DNA of 41,709 nucleotides from Pirellula staleyi DSM 6068 (GTDB taxonomy: Bacteria; Planctomycetota; Planctomycetia; Pirellulales; Pirellulaceae). The notes under the pieces are model-generated. The model was not told where the DNA came from. It saw only the letters and a list, made by a program, of their open reading frames with translations, and ran no database searches. Location: the NCBI GenBank assembly GCA_945875845.1, contig CAMCMB010000066.1, positions 1 through 41,709 of the forward strand. Reading direction: 5' to 3'. Positions 1 to 9,900 of this stretch are shown here, piece by piece. Within the stretch, counting starts at the first letter, position 1, and each line of letters begins with the position of its first letter. Both the position numbers and the translations under genes were made by a program.

Positions 1-3000
1 ACACTGGCAGGGCAATATACGTTGTTGATCGAAGGCCCTTCATTTGATACCGGGAGCACCAATTATAGTTTCCGAGTGCAAGAGGTAGTCGATGCGGCAC
101 CTTTAGCGATCACCCTGGGGACGACAATCGCCGGAAACATCGCAGTAACAGGTGAGCAGGACCGCTACACTCTGACATTGGCCTCACTCAGTCGGCTGTA
201 TGTCGATGTTTTATCAACGAATGTCTCAGCCAATATCAAGTGGAAGGGACCTGGAATTGATACCTCGATGAATTTTGTTGACTCTGAGAGATGGGACGTT
301 CCGGCTGGATCGTATGAGATCACCGTCGATGGACTCACGGATTCTGTTGGAGCGTATTCGTTCCGCGTGCTTGATTTGGATACGGCAACGGTCGTTACGC
401 CAGGATCACCGGTGACTGGTTCGCTTTCTCCGGCGACCGAAACCGACATGGTTCGATTCACGGCCAATGCGGGTGATCGATTCGATTTTACAAACGCGAC
501 AACCAATCCTCAAAACGCATATTGGCGACTGCTCGATCCGATCGGTAGAACCGTCTTCTACGCATACTTAGGTTCCAGTCAGACGAATGTCAACTTGATC
601 ATGGGGGGTACCTATACCCTGTTGATTGAAGGTTACATTGGCGACACGGGAGTCGTGAACTACGGTTTTACAGTTAGCTTCCTCGGTAACACTCCACCGG
701 TTCCGTTTACGGGTACTGCTCTGACACTGGGTACCACGGTCAGCAGCGACATCTCGGTCTCAGGTGAGGAAGATTCCTACATCTTTACCTTAGCTTCGTC
801 CAAACGCTTATACTTTGATTCGATTTCCAGTCCATCCTTTGGAATGAGCTGGACGCTAGACGGTCCTACAGGATCCATCGTAGCCAATCGCTATTTCGAA
901 TACGATTGGAATTACGCAGGTCTTGATCCCTCCATGGATTTAATCGCGGGGAATTACCGTTTGACAATCAAAGGAGTTAGCAACGCGACTGGAGCTTACT
1001 CGTTCCGCATGCTCGACATGGCGTCGGCTACCGCGATCACTCCAGGAACTCCGGTTTCTGGGACCTTGATTCCAGCTACTACGACCAACATGCATCGCTT
1101 TACGGCGGCTGCGGGAGATCTATTCTATTTCGATTCCCAGACGGCAACTCCACAGAACGCCTCCTGGCGATTGATCAATCCATTGGGTCAAACGATTTTC
1201 TCGACACCCCTTTACAGCGATGGCGAGCCCGCTGCATTGTCCGTCGCGGGCACGTACACCGTACTCGTCGAAGGCTATATCGTTGATACTGGGACGACGG
1301 CGTATTCCTTCAATGTTCAACCGCTGGTTGCCACTGCGCCTGCAGCCTTGACAATAGGCTCAACGGTCTCGAGTACGATCGCCGTGACTGGCGAGCGTGA
1401 CCGTTACACATTTACTTTAGCCGGCGATGAGCGACTCTACTTCGATGCGTTGTTAGCTCCGTCCAATCTGAATTGGTCCCTAGAAGGCACGACGGGCGTT
1501 GTCGTTACGAATCGACCACTTATTTACGACATGGGTTATGTTGGTGTCGATCCAACACTCAATCTTTTGGCTGGCAACTATACACTAACCATCGATGGCA
1601 CTGGCGACGGAACGGGGGCGTATTCGTTTCGATTGCTCGATTACGCTGGAGCAATACCATTGACACCGGGGACCGTTGTCAATGGGACATTAGATCCGGC
1701 CACAGCGACCAACATGCATCGCTTTACGGCGGCTGCGGGAGATCTATTCTATTTCGATTCCCAGACGGCAACTCCACAAAACTCCTCCTGGCGATTGATC
1801 AATCCATTGGGTCAAACGATTTTCTCGACATCCCTTTACAGCGATGGCGAACCCGCTGCATTGCCCGTCGCGGGCACGTACACCGTACTCGTCGAAGGCT
1901 ACATCGTTGATACTGGGACGACGGCGTATTCCTTCAATGTTCAACCGCTGGTTGCCACTGCGCCTGCAGCCTTGACAATAGGCTCAACGGTCTCGAGTAC
2001 GATCAGCGTGACTGGCGAGCGTGACCGTTACACATTTACTTTAGCCGGCGATAAGCGACTCTACTTCGATGCGTTGTTAGCTCCGTCCAATCTGAATTGG
2101 TCCCTAGAAGGCACGACGGGCGTGGTCGTTACGAATCGACCACTTATTTACGACATGGGTTATGCTGGTATCGATCCAACACTCAATCTTTTGGCTGGCA
2201 ACTATACACTGACCATCGATGGGAACGGTGATTCAACCGGCGCGTATTCCTTCAGGTTGTTCGACTTGAACGTAGCAGCCAGCTTAATCAACGGCACGGT
2301 TGTGACCGGCACTTTGAATCCAGCGACCTCCTCCGTTCCGTATCACTTTACGGTCGCGGCAGGCGAACAATACTATTTTGACACGCAGACAGGCGCACCT
2401 CAGAACGCACAGTGGCGTTTGGTAGATCCCTATGGGCGGTCCATCTTTCAAGTGTGGCTAGGATCGGATGTGGCCCAGGAACCGTTCGTGTTTGCTGGCC
2501 AGTATACGTTGCTTGTCGAAGGCTATATTGTGGATGCTGGCGCGACCAATTACTCGTTCCGTATTCAAAAGGTCGATCCGAATCCAGCCGATTCGCAGTT
2601 AAGCCCATCATCCATCCCAGAAAATCAGCCGAGCGTAAGCGTTGTCGGACTCTTTTCGACCAGCGATGTCGATTCGACAAGCACTCAGTCCTATGCCTTG
2701 GTCAGCGGAGCTGGATCAACGAACAATAGCGACTTTACGATTACAAGCAACCAATTAAAGACGGTCAATAGTTTTAATTTTGAAGCGAAATCGAGCTATT
2801 CGATCCGCGTTCGAACCACGGACAATATTGGGCTCTCGTTTGAGAAGCAGTACACCATCAACGTGATCGACGTCAACGAGAATCCAACGAACATCAGTCT
2901 GACGAACAGTTCTCTCGCTGAGAACGCCGGGGCAAATGCTTTCATTGGAACACTCTCGGGAACGGATCCCGATGCAGGCGATAGCCTGACATTTAGCTTA

Positions 3001-6000
3001 CCTGCTGGTGTTGGCAGCAACGGCCTGTTCAACATTAGCGGGACCTCTCTACGCGCCAACAATTCGTTCGACTTCGAAGCTCTCAGCAGCTATTCCATCA
3101 CCGTGCGTGCGACCGATTCTGGCGGGCTGACGTTCGACAAACTGTTCACGATCACGGTTCTAGACGTCAACGAGAATCCAACGAACATCAGTCTGACGAA
3201 CGCTTCCCTGGCTGAGAACGCTGGTGCAAACGCTCTGATAGGAACACTCTCGGGAACGGATCCCGATGCAGGCGATAGCCTGACTTTCAGCTTGCCCGCC
3301 GGTGTTGGCAGCAACGGCCTATTCAACATTAGCGGGACCTCCCTGCGCGCCAACAATTCGTTCGACTTCGAAGCTCTCAGCAGCTATTCCATCACCGTGC
3401 GTGCGACCGATTCAGGTGGGTTAAGCTTCGAGCGCCAGTTTACCATTTCGATTCAAGATCTAAAGTTTCGTGTCACGACATTTGTCCAGAACGCGAGCAG
3501 CGTTGCGATTTCGTTCACCGAACCTATCAATCCAACGCTGCTCAATCTTTACGATGGCATTGATTCCGCAGTCAAAGCTGCCGACGTGACGCTCGTTGGC
3601 GCAACGACAGGTGTTGCACGTGTTTCGATGGTTTGGGATGCGACTACGAACACAGCCACTTTGATAAAGACTGGTTCGCCACTGCTCGCGGATAACTACA
3701 CACTGACCCTGTTTAGTCGGCTGGATGGATGGAAAGATGTCAATGGCGATTTGCTGGACGGCGATGGTGACGGCAATGCAGGCGGTGATTTGGTAAGAAC
3801 ATTTGTTGTCGCACCTACGACCGCTCGAATTGTCTCAATCCCCGACTTCTCACGAGGCGCGACGGCGACGGCAGGTCAAAACGTTAATTTATTGTCCGAC
3901 AGTGGTTCGCCCGGTGTTCCCATTACGATCAGCGATGGCACAGGAGTGCTCTCGGTCGTTTTTGATGTCGCCTATGACGATACCATGATCAACTTCAGCA
4001 GCGCGTTCTTTAGCGTGCTGCCGGTGGGCTGGACGACGGGCGTGAACCTTGTTTCGGTCGGACGGATGCGGATCACCCTGTCGGGCTCGACACAGTTGCC
4101 ATCGGGTCCTCAAACCATCACACGCTTGCTAGCATCGATCCCGGCAAACGTTCCTTATGGTGCCTCGGAGATAATCAAGATCGAGAACTTGTCTGTGTTC
4201 ACAGCAGACGGCGGGGCAACACCGGTTCCATCGATCGCGGATGCTGGATTGCATAAAGCTATTTTTGTCGGTGATAACAACGGCGACGGACAGTACACGG
4301 CACAGGATGCTGGCTGGACGGCGGGCGTGCAAGCTGGAGCTTACTCCGGCTTTGACGCATACAGCTGGACCGATCCATCCATCGTCGCAGACGTCAATCA
4401 AAACGGCAGCCTTGATGGACTCGATTCGTCGTGGATTGCACGCAAGGGGCTCTCCAACGCCTTGCAGCCAGAGATTCCGAACTTGCCCGCTGGCAGCATT
4501 GCAATCCAAGCGGGCGTCGATCCAACGATTGCAGCCGATGCGTTGGTTGCCACGCGACGCGGTGCGATTGTCAATGTGCCGATTCGCATCACGGACAGCG
4601 CAAGCGGTCTGTGGGGCGTGGATGTGTTCCTGGACTACAACACCGCCCTGCTGGATCTGCCGAGCGGACTGAACGTCGGCGGTGTGACTGTCGCGGGCAT
4701 GTTCAACACCGAAAGTGGCTGGTCGATCGAGTCGTTCACCGATGATGTAACCGGTAAAACACGGATCGCCATGTACCGGGGAACGCCATCCGCGGCCACC
4801 GTCGGCATCATCGCCAACGTTGCCTTCCAAGTGAAACCGGATGCGGCTTTTGGTGTTACGCCGATCTTGGTGAACGGGAATGCCAACGTGCCACCGTTCA
4901 GCTTCAGTTTCGTAAGCGGTTCGGTCAATGTTATCAACAGTCCGCCCACAGACATCGCGCTCAACCAAAACACCGTTCTTGAGAACACGAGCACGGCCGC
5001 TGACTTGCTCTTTGGCCAGTTGAGCACGGTCGACCTCGACCCAATCGATTCCTACGTTTATGACTTGGTGACAGGCGCCGGAGATGCCGACAATGTGAAA
5101 TTCAGTATCGTGACTGACAAAATCTACATCAAGCAAGGCGAAGTCCTCGACTTTGAAGCCAAACCGAGCTACTCGGTCCGTGTCCGCTCAACGGACTCGG
5201 GTGGGCTTTCGACGATCAAGACATTGACGCTCAACGTGACGGACGTCAACGAACCGGTGGTATTGACTCGCAGCCTCGCCAATGTGACAGGAAATGTCCT
5301 TTCGACATTATCGAACGCCGGGACATGGAGCGATCCGGAATCGCAAAATAGCTCGGTCCTCTTGACCGCTTCGCTTGGCGATGTTGTCAAAAATGCCAAC
5401 GGTACATGGTCCTGGTCATTCGTACCGTCGACGAAACTGGTTGGACAGCAAGTCACCATCACGGCCAACGATGGAACCAACAACTCATCCGTGACCTTCA
5501 CCGTCGATGCATTGGTGGCTGTTACGAATCGGCAGGTTTACTACAAGGGTTCGGGGTATGATCTTGGTGCTGGCGGGGTACCAGCCGCGTTGGACTCAGT
5601 CAAAGTCTTGCTCCGGGCTGGGACCGCACCGCAATTGACGACGTTTGCCAATGTGATCGGCTATTCGCGAGGGATCAACGGGGTGGTTTTGGATGTGGCT
5701 GGGTTGGTGAGCACAAGCTTGACGGCCTCGGACTTTACTTTCCGAGTGGCACCTGCGAATGCCACCGGAGTGGTCACGCCGAGCACTTGGGGGTCGGCAC
5801 CTGCACCCACGTTGATTGACGTAACGCCAGGCACTGCGACGACACCCGCTCGCATTCGATTGGTTTGGGCGGACAATGCCATCCAGAACACCTGGTTGCA
5901 AATCATCGTCAAAGCGAATGCGAACACAGGCTTGGTGAACCGCGAAGTATACTACTTGGGTCATGCGTTGGGAGAGGTGAATGGCGCTACACCGTATCGC

Positions 6001-6309
6001 GTAACCTCGGCAGACCAATCGGCAGTCCAGACGGCAGTATCGAGTTCGCTCGTATCGGTCAATGAAGTGCGAGACGTCAACAAGAACGGCCGAATCACAT
6101 CGGCAGACTTGTCGTTCGTACAGGTGCGAGTCATCAGTACGATCCTTTTGAGAGACATCACGATCCCAGCGTCGGGTTCGGCCGAGGAAGGCGAAATGTC
6201 GAAAGAGTTCGTTTATGGTCCGATGGAGAGAGAGGACCTGAAGGAAACACCTGAAACCGAACCCGATGTTGGAGTCATTGACGCCTTTTTCTCCGGATTT
6301 GGGGCGTGA
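1..6309 (+). CDS. Giant modular exported surface protein (PPC-like, cadherin-like, cohesin-like and dockerin-like modules), 5' truncated by window
   Basis: The reading frame is open from the first base and the first residues (TLAGQYTLLIEG) match the end of the internal repeat, so the real start lies outside the window; the TTG at 22 is an internal Leu. With codon 1 at base 1, residues 1-860 are PPC-like beta-sandwich repeats ending in variants of AGTYTVLVEGYIVDTG. Residues about 860-1155 hold three cadherin-like repeats (SLAENAGAN, DPDAGD, SYSITVRATDSGGL). About 1155-1275 is an Ig/SbsA-like module. About 1280-1420 and 1500-1640 resemble cohesins (PITISDGTGVLSVVFDVAYD; VPIRITDSASGLWGVDVFLD). 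Dockerin-like Ca-binding loops occur at 1422-1490 (GDNNGDGQYTAQD; ADVNQNGSLDGLD) and near the C terminus (RDVNKNGRITSAD). A fourth cadherin-like module (about 1650-1750) and a VCBS-like module separate them. It is probably secreted or cell-surface attached, binding other envelope proteins or glycans; this role is inferred. No catalytic domain is visible in the part seen. Confidence 0.9.
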   Translation, partial: TLAGQYTLLIEGPSFDTGSTNYSFRVQEVVDAAPLAITLGTTIAGNIAVTGEQDRYTLTLASLSRLYVDVLSTNVSANIKWKGPGIDTSMNFVDSERWDVPAGSYEITVDGLTDSVGAYSFRVLDLDTATVVTPGSPVTGSLSPATETDMVRFTANAGDRFDFTNATTNPQNAYWRLLDPIGRTVFYAYLGSSQTNVNLIMGGTYTLLIEGYIGDTGVVNYGFTVSFLGNTPPVPFTGTALTLGTTVSSDISVSGEEDSYIFTLASSKRLYFDSISSPSFGMSWTLDGPTGSIVANRYFEYDWNYAGLDPSMDLIAGNYRLTIKGVSNATGAYSFRMLDMASATAITPGTPVSGTLIPATTTNMHRFTAAAGDLFYFDSQTATPQNASWRLINPLGQTIFSTPLYSDGEPAALSVAGTYTVLVEGYIVDTGTTAYSFNVQPLVATAPAALTIGSTVSSTIAVTGERDRYTFTLAGDERLYFDALLAPSNLNWSLEGTTGVVVTNRPLIYDMGYVGVDPTLNLLAGNYTLTIDGTGDGTGAYSFRLLDYAGAIPLTPGTVVNGTLDPATATNMHRFTAAAGDLFYFDSQTATPQNSSWRLINPLGQTIFSTSLYSDGEPAALPVAGTYTVLVEGYIVDTGTTAYSFNVQPLVATAPAALTIGSTVSSTISVTGERDRYTFTLAGDKRLYFDALLAPSNLNWSLEGTTGVVVTNRPLIYDMGYAGIDPTLNLLAGNYTLTIDGNGDSTGAYSFRLFDLNVAASLINGTVVTGTLNPATSSVPYHFTVAAGEQYYFDTQTGAPQNAQWRLVDPYGRSIFQVWLGSDVAQEPFVFAGQYTLLVEGYIVDAGATNYSFRIQKVDPNPADSQLSPSSIPENQPSVSVVGLFSTSDVDSTSTQSYALVSGAGSTNNSDFTITSNQLKTVNSFNFEAKSSYSIRVRTTDNIGLSFEKQYTINVIDVNENPTNISLTNSSLAENAGANAFIGTLSGTDPDAGDSLTFSLPAGVGSNGLFNISGTSLRANNSFDFEALSSYSITVRATDSGGLTFDKLFTITVLDVNENPTNISLTNASLAENAGANALIGTLSGTDPDAGDSLTFSLPAGVGSNGLFNISGTSLRANNSFDFEALSSYSITVRATDSGGLSFERQFTISIQDLKFRVTTFVQNASSVAISFTEPINPTLLNLYDGIDSAVKAADVTLVGATTGVARVSMVWDATTNTATLIKTGSPLLADNYTLTLFSRLDGWKDVNGDLLDGDGDGNAGGDLVRTFVVAPTTARIVSIPDFSRGATATAGQNVNLLSDSGSPGVPITISDGTGVLSVVFDVAYDDTMINFSSAFFSVLPVGWTTGVNLVSVGRMRITLSGSTQLPSGPQTITRLLASIPANVPYGASEIIKIENLSVFTADGGATPVPSIADAGLHKAIFVGDNNGDGQYTAQDAGWTAGVQAGAYSGFDAYSWTDPSIVADVNQNGSLDGLDSSWIARKGLSNALQPEIPNLPAGSIAIQAGVDPTIAADALVATRRGAIVNVPIRITDSASGLWGVDVFLDYNTALLDLPSGLNVGGVTVAGMFNTESGWSIESFTDDVTGKTRIAMYRGTPSAATVGIIANVAFQVKPDAAFGVTPILVNGNANVPPFSFSFVSGSVNVINSPPTDIALNQNTVLENTSTAADLLFGQLSTVDLDPIDSYVYDLVTGAGDADNVKFSIVTDKIYIKQGEVLDFEAKPSYSVRVRSTDSGGLSTIKTLTLNVTDVNEPVVLTRSLANVTGNVLSTLSNAGTWSDPESQNSSVLLTASLGDVVKNANGTWSWSFVPSTKLVGQQVTITANDGTNNSSVTFTVDALVAVTNRQVYYKGSGYDLGAGGVPAALDSVKVLLRAGTAPQLTTFANVIGYSRGINGVVLDVAGLVSTSLTASDFTFRVAPANATGVVTPSTWGSAPAPTLIDVTPGTATTPARIRLVWADNAIQNTWLQIIVKANANTGLVNREVYYLGHALGEVNGATPYRVTSADQSAVQTAVSSSLVSVNEVRDVNKNGRITSADLSFVQVRVISTILLRDITIPASGSAEEGEMSKEFVYGPMEREDLKETPETEPDVGVIDAFFSGFGA
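1082..1598 (+). repeat. Internal tandem repeat, copy 1 (624-bp period)
   Basis: This 517-bp stretch is nearly identical to 1706-2222, offset by exactly 624 bp (208 codons). It begins at cgaccaacatgcatcgcttt and ends at atcgatgg. Only scattered substitutions separate the copies, which points to a recent in-frame duplication or gene conversion within the surface-protein gene. Confidence 0.9.
1706..2222 (+). repeat. Internal tandem repeat, copy 2 (624-bp period)
   Basis: This is the second copy of the 517-bp near-identical block starting at 1082. The 107 bp between the copies (1599-1705) are much more diverged from the equivalent bases after copy 2, so homogenisation covers only part of each 208-residue unit. 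Confidence 0.9.
2869..3119 (+). repeat. Cadherin-like repeat, copy 1 (294-bp period)
   Basis: This block repeats at 3163-3413, offset 294 bp (98 codons). The two copies share long exact runs around tcgggaacggatcccgatgc and ttcgacttcgaagctctcag, with third-position and a few coding differences at the start of the module. Confidence 0.88.
3163..3413 (+). repeat. Cadherin-like repeat, copy 2 (294-bp period)
   Basis: This is the second copy of the block at 2869-3119. Differences are concentrated in the segment coding for the SLAEN motif region, while the remainder is nearly identical. This is consistent with a slightly older duplication than the 624-bp one. Confidence 0.88.
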
Positions 6310-6524
6310 GCCAAATGGTGAATTCCTAGTCATTTGCGAATCGTCACCGGACAGATTGTGCGGTTCCGCTACTACGTGAGTGCCGTCGTATTCCGCACAT
6401 TCGGCGAAATCATTCCAACTGTTCGTGCCTGAAACCATTCGCCGCAGGACTTTCCCGGTTTCTTGATCGCGGTTTGCTTATTCGTAGGCGTAACCTAGTG
6501 TTTTAATGCTTTTGGATTGTTCCG

Positions 6525-6818
6525 ATGCAGCCTTCAACTTCCTCAACTCAGGAACTTCAGCAAGTGAGTTTTAGCCCGACCATTGTCACCCCTAATTCAT
6601 CGCAAGATACGCCCTTTATTGATCGCCGACAACTGAGCGTCGGTGCTCAAGGAACTGGCGACCGTCGACAGTTCGGCAACTCGTACCACAACCTCACGCC
6701 CGAGGGCAAGCAACTCGCGGAGGCAATTGATGCGTACAAAGTCGAGTGCCGCCGGCGTTATATCACAACCGATGAACTGCTTCGAGTTTTGTCGGATCTT
6801 GGGTACGAGCAAAGATAG
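6525..6818 (+). CDS. Small conserved-looking hypothetical protein (97 aa)
   Basis: The 97-residue product has a polar, Ser/Thr/Gln-rich N-terminal half. A more ordered C-terminal segment (about residues 57-97: LTPEGKQLAEAIDAYKVECR, then a stretch rich in Arg, Asp and Leu ending DLGYEQR) looks like two helices. There is no signal peptide and no membrane segment. It starts at ATG 6525, 215 bp after the surface-protein gene, on the same strand, and is convergent with the coiled-coil gene ending at 6928. The helical tail resembles small hypothetical proteins common in planctomycetes, but I cannot name a family or function. It could be a small regulatory or partner protein; that is a guess. The reading frame is judged real from its composition and its lack of overlap with other genes. 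Confidence 0.65.
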   Translation: MQPSTSSTQELQQVSFSPTIVTPNSSQDTPFIDRRQLSVGAQGTGDRRQFGNSYHNLTPEGKQLAEAIDAYKVECRRRYITTDELLRVLSDLGYEQR

Positions 6819-6927
6819 ATTGCAGTCCAGGCCGTGAATTTATCCTAGTCGCCTTTCGCTCCGCGAAAAAGTACGCGTTCTTCCTCGGATAGGCTATGGT
6901 AACCCGTGCCCGTGACGGCGTGTTGCG

Positions 6928-9900
6928 TTACAAGCGACTTCCCATCGCTTTGAAGTATGCCTTGATGGCTTCGACGAACTCTGGGTCGTATTCGTCACGA
7001 CGGCCCTCTATCACATCTTCCGCACGCTGCTCTCGCAGATTCCCCCAGTCGCGACTCGGCTCCTTCGAACGCCCAGGCAACACGAACGTACCTGACTCTT
7101 GGCTGGCCATTCCGCGACCTTGCTTGTTAGATCGGGATTGGCTCGATTGCTTGCTTGAACTATTCTCCGATTGGTTACTTGTCGAACGCTGATTCAACCG
7201 ATCCTGATTCATGGCACCAGAAAGTTTGTCTGCGGAATTACGAACCGAATCCTGAAACGAACTTTGGGCTCCATTTCGATCGCCTTGTGCTTCAGCCGAC
7301 GCTTGCTGTTGCCCCTCGCTTTTGGACGAATTCTCTCCATCTGCAGGTGTCCCATTCGAGCTTGGAGAAGCGTTGGTGGAGCGGTCCAACTCATCCAACA
7401 TTCTAGCTAAGTCGCGAGCCGCCACTTGTTTTTCGTCGCGCACTTGCTTTGTATCGTTGTTTTGCGAACTTGGATTGGTTCGACTTGAATCTGCGTTGGG
7501 CGCGGCACTATCGGTTTCTCGTTTGGACGATTCTGTCAACCCGATCGCTTGATCCAACTGCTGGGCTAGATTCGTTAATTCTTGACTTGCTTGAGTGACG
7601 CTATCTTGCAATCCCTGGGTCCCCGGGCGGCGAAACGGATTTTGTATTTCACTATCTTGGTTCGCAGTGGCTTGCTCTGCTTCGGATCGACTTGCATCGG
7701 TTGCTGCTGTATCAAGCTTATCCGCAACTTGCTTGAGCGATTCATTGCTGGTTTTGTCAACTTGCGCTGAATTTTCTGCAAGAACCTTTGCACCGCTGGT
7801 ATTCCCAAGTCGCTCTTCGTGCCTCGCACTTCTTGCGAGTTCTTGAGCCGCACCTCCGACCTTTTCCTGAATGCCTATGTGTTGCTTTGTTTCAGCCGAC
7901 AAAGCAGCCGATGTACTCCTCGGCTCGGAGAGCGACTTCGTGTCTTGAAGGAGTGTCGACATTTGCAATTGAAGCGCATCGACTTGTTCTCTAGCTTTCT
8001 CCAGTTGCTCGGTTGCTAACGCCGCAATTGGGTTGGGTTTGTCGACATCCTTGCGCGCCGATTCGTCAAACTTGCTTGCACGCAATTTCGCTTGTTCTGC
8101 CAAGCTTTCTGCCTGTTTGACATCTTTTTGAGCAGATTGCATTCGGGTAACAAGCTGTTCCTCTTGGATGGATGCGTTGCGAAAGCGTTCTTTGGACGCG
8201 TCGCTGTCTGGCGACTTTTCAAGGGCCCGTTTGGCCTCTTGAGTTTGACGTCTGGCGTTCTTGAGGGGAGCAGCAAGTTGTTCGGCGCGTTTCTTTGCTT
8301 GGTCAAATCGTTGCAATGATTCTTTTGCACTGTCGCGGGCTTGTTTGTTGATTTCCTCTCGCATTTGATTTTGCAGGTTTCGCATTTCATTGCGGAGGGC
8401 CTGTCGCGTTTGCTCATCTTTTGCGGTGCGATTTTCAATCTGAGGCTCGATCGCCTGGCTGGTAGCTTGAATCTGTTGCTGAGCTTGAGCAATTTTTTCC
8501 GAAAGCGGTTGCAGTGACTGTTCGATTTCGAGACGTGTCGATTGCTCGTTCAACCTCTTTACTGAGTTTGCCGCGATCCCTAGTTCTCGCGAGGATTGCT
8601 CCAAGGCAGTCGCTTCCGCTTTCTTGTCAGTCCGACTCGCAATATTCGAAGCCTTGGTAAGAAGTCTGGCGGCAAATCGTTCGGCTTGCTCGCTGACGGC
8701 ACGCAGTTTCTCGATTTGCAATCGCTTTTCGCCGGCCAACTCCAAATCTGAGTTCTCATTTTGAATGGCGATTGCCAGCTCGTCTCTGGCTGCGATTTGC
8801 AAATCGAGGGCCACCGCTTGGGCGGTGGCCTTCGAGATTTCCGAGAGTTCGTCCTGCATCAAAGGGTTGGTTTTTAATTCTTGCTCAAGCTTTTTGAGCA
8901 ATTCCAACGGATCGCTTTTAGCCAAGCTCGCCAGCTCTTCCGCTCGCTCGTAGTCTTCCGTGGTGTCGCGAAGCGGCATTGTGTCCGGTGGCAATGAAGG
9001 TTCGTTTGGCGCTTCGGTTGCCAGCATGGATAACTCTTCACGAGATTGAGCGAGCTCCTTTTCGCGGGCGCTGTCGGCATCTGGCGATTGTTGTTCCAAA
9101 ATCGCGAAATGGTCAGCGACTTTGGTGAGAGCGTCGATGGTCGCGGACTCGCGCTGAACAGCCTCGCTTACTTTTTTTGCAAGTTCCTGTTGTCCTTGCT
9201 CGGTTGCACTTTTTTGGTCGTTCGTCTTGGCGTCCGCCATGGCATTCATGGCCTCCAGTGCGGTTTCAATCGAATCTCGCATCGGGGCTGAGACAGATTC
9301 AATCAGATTCAATGCGGCATCGCTGTCGCGGGCTACATCCCGCTCCAAGTCTTTCAGTAGGTCTTGTTTGTTGGCAAGTTCGATGAGCGCATCGCGGAGC
9401 TGAGAAGTCGTTCTTTCCGCGGCCTGTTGCTGCATTTGTATTTGAGAAGGTGAAGGCAGTTCGGTGGTCGCTTGCTTTAATTGTCGCGTCGCTTCCGCTG
9501 CCTTGAGTGCAAGCTGCGACACGGACAGCGCATACTTTGCTAACACGGCTCTGGCGGCATCCATGGTTGGTTTGGCTTGGCTATCTGCAACTGCCCAAAG
9601 CTCCAACATTTCCCTAATATCCTCCGAAGCCGAAAGGAGATTCCTATTGTTGGCATCGCGACGTATATTCAACTTTTGGGAAATGCGTTGCGCAGATTCA
9701 CACCAACGTAACGCATTGTACTTTTCGGTTACGGGACCGGGGAACCCCGCTTGTTGCATCCACTGGTGAGCCGTTTCGATGCGAAGATTCACGCTGTCCC
9801 ATTGCCTAGGATGGACGAGTTGGCCGTCCAACGTTTTCCAATCGTATTGCTCTCGTGGACGAAGGGCTTGGACAGCCAATCTGGCTTCGACGGATTCGTG

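Noticed and set aside
1082-3413. Possible CRISPR-like array of direct repeats
   Set aside because: The repeats are in-frame protein modules of 98 and 208 codons and not short repeats with unique spacers.
4129-5136. Minus-strand open frame of 335 codons inside the surface-protein gene
   Set aside because: It lies opposite the well-supported modular protein, has atypical composition (many Arg, His and Cys), and no domain.
5596-6438. Minus-strand open frame of 280 codons across the end of the surface-protein gene
   Set aside because: It is a shadow of the coding strand with biased composition and no recognised fold.
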